The position numbers were made by a program, and so were the translations under genes. DNA of 64,000 nucleotides, from contig JBMHDL010000005.1 of NCBI GenBank assembly GCA_049889415.1, positions 163,947 through 227,946 on the forward strand, read 5' to 3'. Positions 61,776 to 64,000 of the stretch are shown here, piece by piece. Position 1 is the first letter of the stretch, and each line of letters opens with the position of its first letter. The notes under the pieces were generated by a model that saw nothing but the letters and a program-made list of their open reading frames with translations, was not told the origin of the DNA and ran no database searches. The stretch comes from JAYQKL01 sp049889415. GTDB taxonomy: Bacteria; Pseudomonadota; Alphaproteobacteria; RS24.

Positions 61776-63170
61776 CTATTTGGGCGCAATCATGTCCTGC
61801 GGACGGACGATGGCGTCAAACTCTTCATCCGTCACATAACCGCCGCCGACGGCTTCGTCCCGTAGGGTCGTGCCGTTTTTGTGGGCGGCCTTGGCAATGG
61901 CGGTGGCGTTGTCATAGCCGATTTTCGGGGCCAGAGCCGTCACCAGCATCAAGGAGCGCTGCATCAGCGTTTCGATGTTTTGCTCATTGGCCTGAATGCC
62001 GATGACGCAATTATCTGTGAAGCTGACGGCGCCTTCGCCGAGAATTTTTATTGACTGCAGCAGATTATAGGCCATGACCGGTTTGAAGACGTTCAGTTCC
62101 ATATGGCCCTGGGAGCCGGCGAAGGTAACGGCGGTGTGGTTACCCATCACCTGGGCGCAGACCATGGTCAGGGCCTCACATTGGGTCGGATTGACCTTGC
62201 CGGGCATGATTGACGATCCGGGCTCGTTTTCCGGCAGGCTCAATTCGCCCAGGCCCGAACGCGGGCCAGAGCCGAGCAGACGGATGTCATTGGCGATTTT
62301 GAACAAAGACGCCGCCACCGTGTTCAGCATGCCGGACATTTCGACAAAGGCGTCATGAGCGGCCAGAGCCTCAAACTTGTTTTCCGCCGTGATGAAGGCC
62401 AGTCCGGTGAAGTCGGCGACCTCCGCGGCAAAGGCTTCGGCAAAGCCGGGTTTGGCGTTCAGCCCGGTGCCGACGGCTGTCCCGCCCTGCGCCAGCTGCA
62501 GCAGGCGCGGCAGGGACATCTCGACCCGCTCAATGGCGTATTTTAGTTGTGTGGCATAGCCGGAAAATTCCTGACCCAATGTGAGCGGTGTGGCGTCCTG
62601 CAAATGTGTGCGGCCAATTTTGACAATGTCGGCAAAGGCATCTGATTTGTCCTGCAAGGCTTTGTGCAAATGCTTGAGTTGCGGAATCAGGCTGTTATGA
62701 ACTTCCTCAGCCGCGGCAATATGCATGGCGGTCGGGAAGGTGTCGTTGGAGGATTGGCTGCGGTTGCAGTGGTCATTGGGATGTACAGGCTCTTTGGTTC
62801 CCATCGTGCCGCCGAGAATTTCAATGGCGCGGTTGGAGATCACTTCATTGGCATTCATATTGCTCTGCGTGCCTGAGCCGGTTTGCCAGACCACAAGCGG
62901 GAAATTGTCATCAAGACGGCCCTGCGCAACTTCCGTGGCGGCCTCAACAATTGCGGTGCCAATGTCGCTGCCAAGATTATCCAGCTTCATATTGGCCAGG
63001 GCCGCAGACCGTTTGACGATGCCCAGAGCGCGGACAAGCGGCAAAGGCATGGTTTCCGTACCGATTTTGAAATTGCCGAGCGACCTTTGTGTCTGGGCGC
63101 CCCAATATTTGTCGGACGGCACCTCAAGCGGGCCGAAGCTGTCTGTTTCTGTCCGTGTTCCGTTGGCCAT
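61776..63170 (-). CDS. fumC: Class II fumarate hydratase
   Basis: A 464-residue tetrameric TCA enzyme that converts fumarate and malate without an Fe-S cluster. The signature GSSIMPGKVNPTQCEALTM is present near residue 317, with the catalytic Ser loop. GSGTQSNMNANEVISNRA and NDTFPTAMHIA are the other active-site blocks, and length is typical. The start lies 89 bases from the sspB stop. Confidence 0.96.
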   Translation of the reverse strand: MANGTRTETDSFGPLEVPSDKYWGAQTQRSLGNFKIGTETMPLPLVRALGIVKRSAALANMKLDNLGSDIGTAIVEAATEVAQGRLDDNFPLVVWQTGSGTQSNMNANEVISNRAIEILGGTMGTKEPVHPNDHCNRSQSSNDTFPTAMHIAAAEEVHNSLIPQLKHLHKALQDKSDAFADIVKIGRTHLQDATPLTLGQEFSGYATQLKYAIERVEMSLPRLLQLAQGGTAVGTGLNAKPGFAEAFAAEVADFTGLAFITAENKFEALAAHDAFVEMSGMLNTVAASLFKIANDIRLLGSGPRSGLGELSLPENEPGSSIMPGKVNPTQCEALTMVCAQVMGNHTAVTFAGSQGHMELNVFKPVMAYNLLQSIKILGEGAVSFTDNCVIGIQANEQNIETLMQRSLMLVTALAPKIGYDNATAIAKAAHKNGTTLRDEAVGGGYVTDEEFDAIVRPQDMIAPK

Positions 63171-63259
63171 GGTGACCTCTCTGATGGGGTGGATGACTAA
63201 GTTCGCCCTGAATTAACATGACTGGACGGAGAATCCAAGTCTTGGAAGAGCCTGACGGT

Positions 63260-63808
63260 TTAGTCCTGATCCTTGTTTTTTCGGAAGGCGGCCAGATCCA
63301 CAACGTCGCTTTCCATCGCCTTGTTTAGATCCTTTGGCTGATCATTTCCGGTGTTCTGCATTTCCGTACGCATGATGAAAATGTCTTCCTCAAGCGCATC
63401 CAACATGTCCAGTGTTTCCATATCCTCGTCGGACAGGGCCTCCTCATCGCCTTCAAAATCGTCAAACATCAGCCCGAAACTGACCGACGGGTCATAAAAG
63501 CGGGTCAAGGCGCTGAACGGCACAATCAGGGTTTCGGGTATCTGGTTGAAACTCAGGCGGACCGTAAAATGATCATCCATGACCTGCAGGTCCTCAAACT
63601 GGTTTTGCAGAACTATGGTCATCTCATCCGGATGGTTTCCCCGCACGGCGTCTGACACGACCACGCCGGGAGCATGGGTGGTGAAGGACAGGTAGAAATG
63701 ATGCTCACCGGGTAGGCCGTTTTTGGCGGTTTCCGCCAGGACGCTCCTGACGACATCGCGCAGGGCGTTTTGCGCCCGCAGACTGTACCCAAAAAAATCT
63801 TCGCTCAT
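63260..63808 (-). CDS. sspB: ClpXP adaptor SspB (alphaproteobacterial form)
   Basis: A 182-residue protein of the SspB-alpha family. The core is about 1-125 (FYLSFTTHAPGVVVSDAVRG, MTIVLQNQFEDLQVMDDHF, VPFSALTRFYDPSVSFGLMF). A long acidic linker leads to a conserved C-terminal tail (DVVDLAAFRKNK), probably the ClpX-binding part. It delivers ssrA-tagged proteins to ClpXP. I use ATG 63808 (MSEDFFGY), with GGAG upstream. It lies next to ssrA, the source of the tag. Confidence 0.9.
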   Translation of the reverse strand: MSEDFFGYSLRAQNALRDVVRSVLAETAKNGLPGEHHFYLSFTTHAPGVVVSDAVRGNHPDEMTIVLQNQFEDLQVMDDHFTVRLSFNQIPETLIVPFSALTRFYDPSVSFGLMFDDFEGDEEALSDEDMETLDMLDALEEDIFIMRTEMQNTGNDQPKDLNKAMESDVVDLAAFRKNKDQD

Positions 63809-63818
63809 GCACCACTCC

Positions 63819-63857
63819 AAAATAAAAGCGGAAGGCTTCTGTTGCCAGGTGCCTTCC
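63819..63857 (-). terminator. Terminator between ssrA and sspB
   Basis: On the minus strand GGAAGGC pairs with GCCTTCC (plus-strand positions 63830-63836 and 63851-63857), followed by GCTTTTATTTT. It ends the ssrA transcript about 20 bases before the sspB start codon. Confidence 0.65.
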
Positions 63858-63860
63858 ATA

Positions 63861-64000
63861 CCCCGCCTTAACCTGCGACGGTCAAGGGCTTAAAATGAAG
63901 TGTGGCACTGCTTAGGCAGCGACAGCAACTTCCGCATAGTTGTCATTTGCAACTAAAAAACAGCCCGATAACGGTGGTACAATGCCGAGCGACGGAACCA
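63861..64000 (-). ncRNA. ssrA: tmRNA, coding piece (partial, runs off window)
   Basis: The tag reading frame is on the minus strand at 63950-63912: 12 codons, ANDNYAEVAVAA, then TAA. With the alanine carried by tmRNA the tag is AANDNYAEVAVAA, of the alphaproteobacterial type. TTAGTTGCAAATGACAAC around the resume codon matches the tmRNA consensus, with a pseudoknot-like GC-rich region before it. A hairpin (CCTTGACC with GGTTAAGG, 63866-63887) lies 25 bases after the stop codon. No T-arm or CCA sequence follows, so this is the coding half of a circularly permuted two-piece tmRNA; the acceptor piece must be beyond 64000. Confidence 0.9.

Noticed and set aside
63861..64000. Conventional one-piece tmRNA
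   Set aside because: After the tag stop codon only about 100 bases remain before sspB, with no T-arm or CCA end, so a one-piece molecule does not fit.

Overview
The window is a gene-dense stretch of an alphaproteobacterial chromosome. Evidence for the lineage: SspB-alpha, DUF1491, DUF2849/DUF934 flanking a sulfite reductase, DUF6456, a ccmIEFH (cycHJKL) cassette followed by a two-component pair and glnE, rnpB just upstream of mraZ, and a tmRNA whose layout fits the circularly permuted two-piece alphaproteobacterial type. The genus cannot be named from sequence alone. I see no tRNA, 5S/16S/23S rRNA, insertion sequence or CRISPR array.

Layout. 1-2.5 kb: an unrecognised partial gene, then a two-gene operon encoding a stand-alone DnaA-domain-IV helix-turn-helix protein and a DUF6456 protein, which looks like the GafY/GafZ (split GafA) activator pair of gene transfer agents (GTAs); then sufE and DUF1491. 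2.5-8 kb: an MscS channel, dadA, the sulfite reductase operon and ycgN. 8-8.5 kb: a DUF2793 (GTA/phage tail-fibre-like) C-terminal fragment behind a near-consensus promoter. 8.5-17 kb: cytochrome c maturation genes ccmI-ccmE-ccmF-ccmH, a terminator/candidate small RNA, a feuPQ-like two-component system and glnE. 17-21.5 kb: dusA, a TauE/SafE exporter, a phosphomannomutase, and cobA with a probably leaderless transcript. 21.6-27.6 kb: an acyl-CoA catabolic block (two acyl-CoA dehydrogenases, a crotonase, an SDR and an acyl-CoA ligase). 27.6-29.5 kb: gph, an AmiD-like amidase and rnpB.

29.6-54.4 kb is a complete, very compact dcw cluster (mraZ-rsmH-ftsL-ftsI-murE-murF-mraY-murD-ftsW-murG-murC-murB-ddl-ftsQ-ftsA-ftsZ) followed by lpxC, bamD, recN and ligA. 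Most dcw junctions are ATGA or TGATG overlaps. The mraZ promoter carries four TGGGA-type MraZ boxes at an exact 10-bp period.

54.4-64 kb: an orphan hypothetical gene, a uvrD-prmA-pepP operon read on the minus strand, a GlcD/DLD-type FAD oxidase, a small ribbon-helix-helix protein, fumC, sspB and, at the window edge, the coding half of ssrA. ssrA and sspB are neighbours: the tag RNA and the adaptor that hands tagged proteins to ClpXP.

The most interesting items are the GafYZ-like GTA regulatory pair with a DUF2793 fragment 6.5 kb away, the candidate small RNA or attenuator before the feuP-like gene, the MraZ box array, the ssrA-sspB pairing, and the orphan gene at 54.4 kb.
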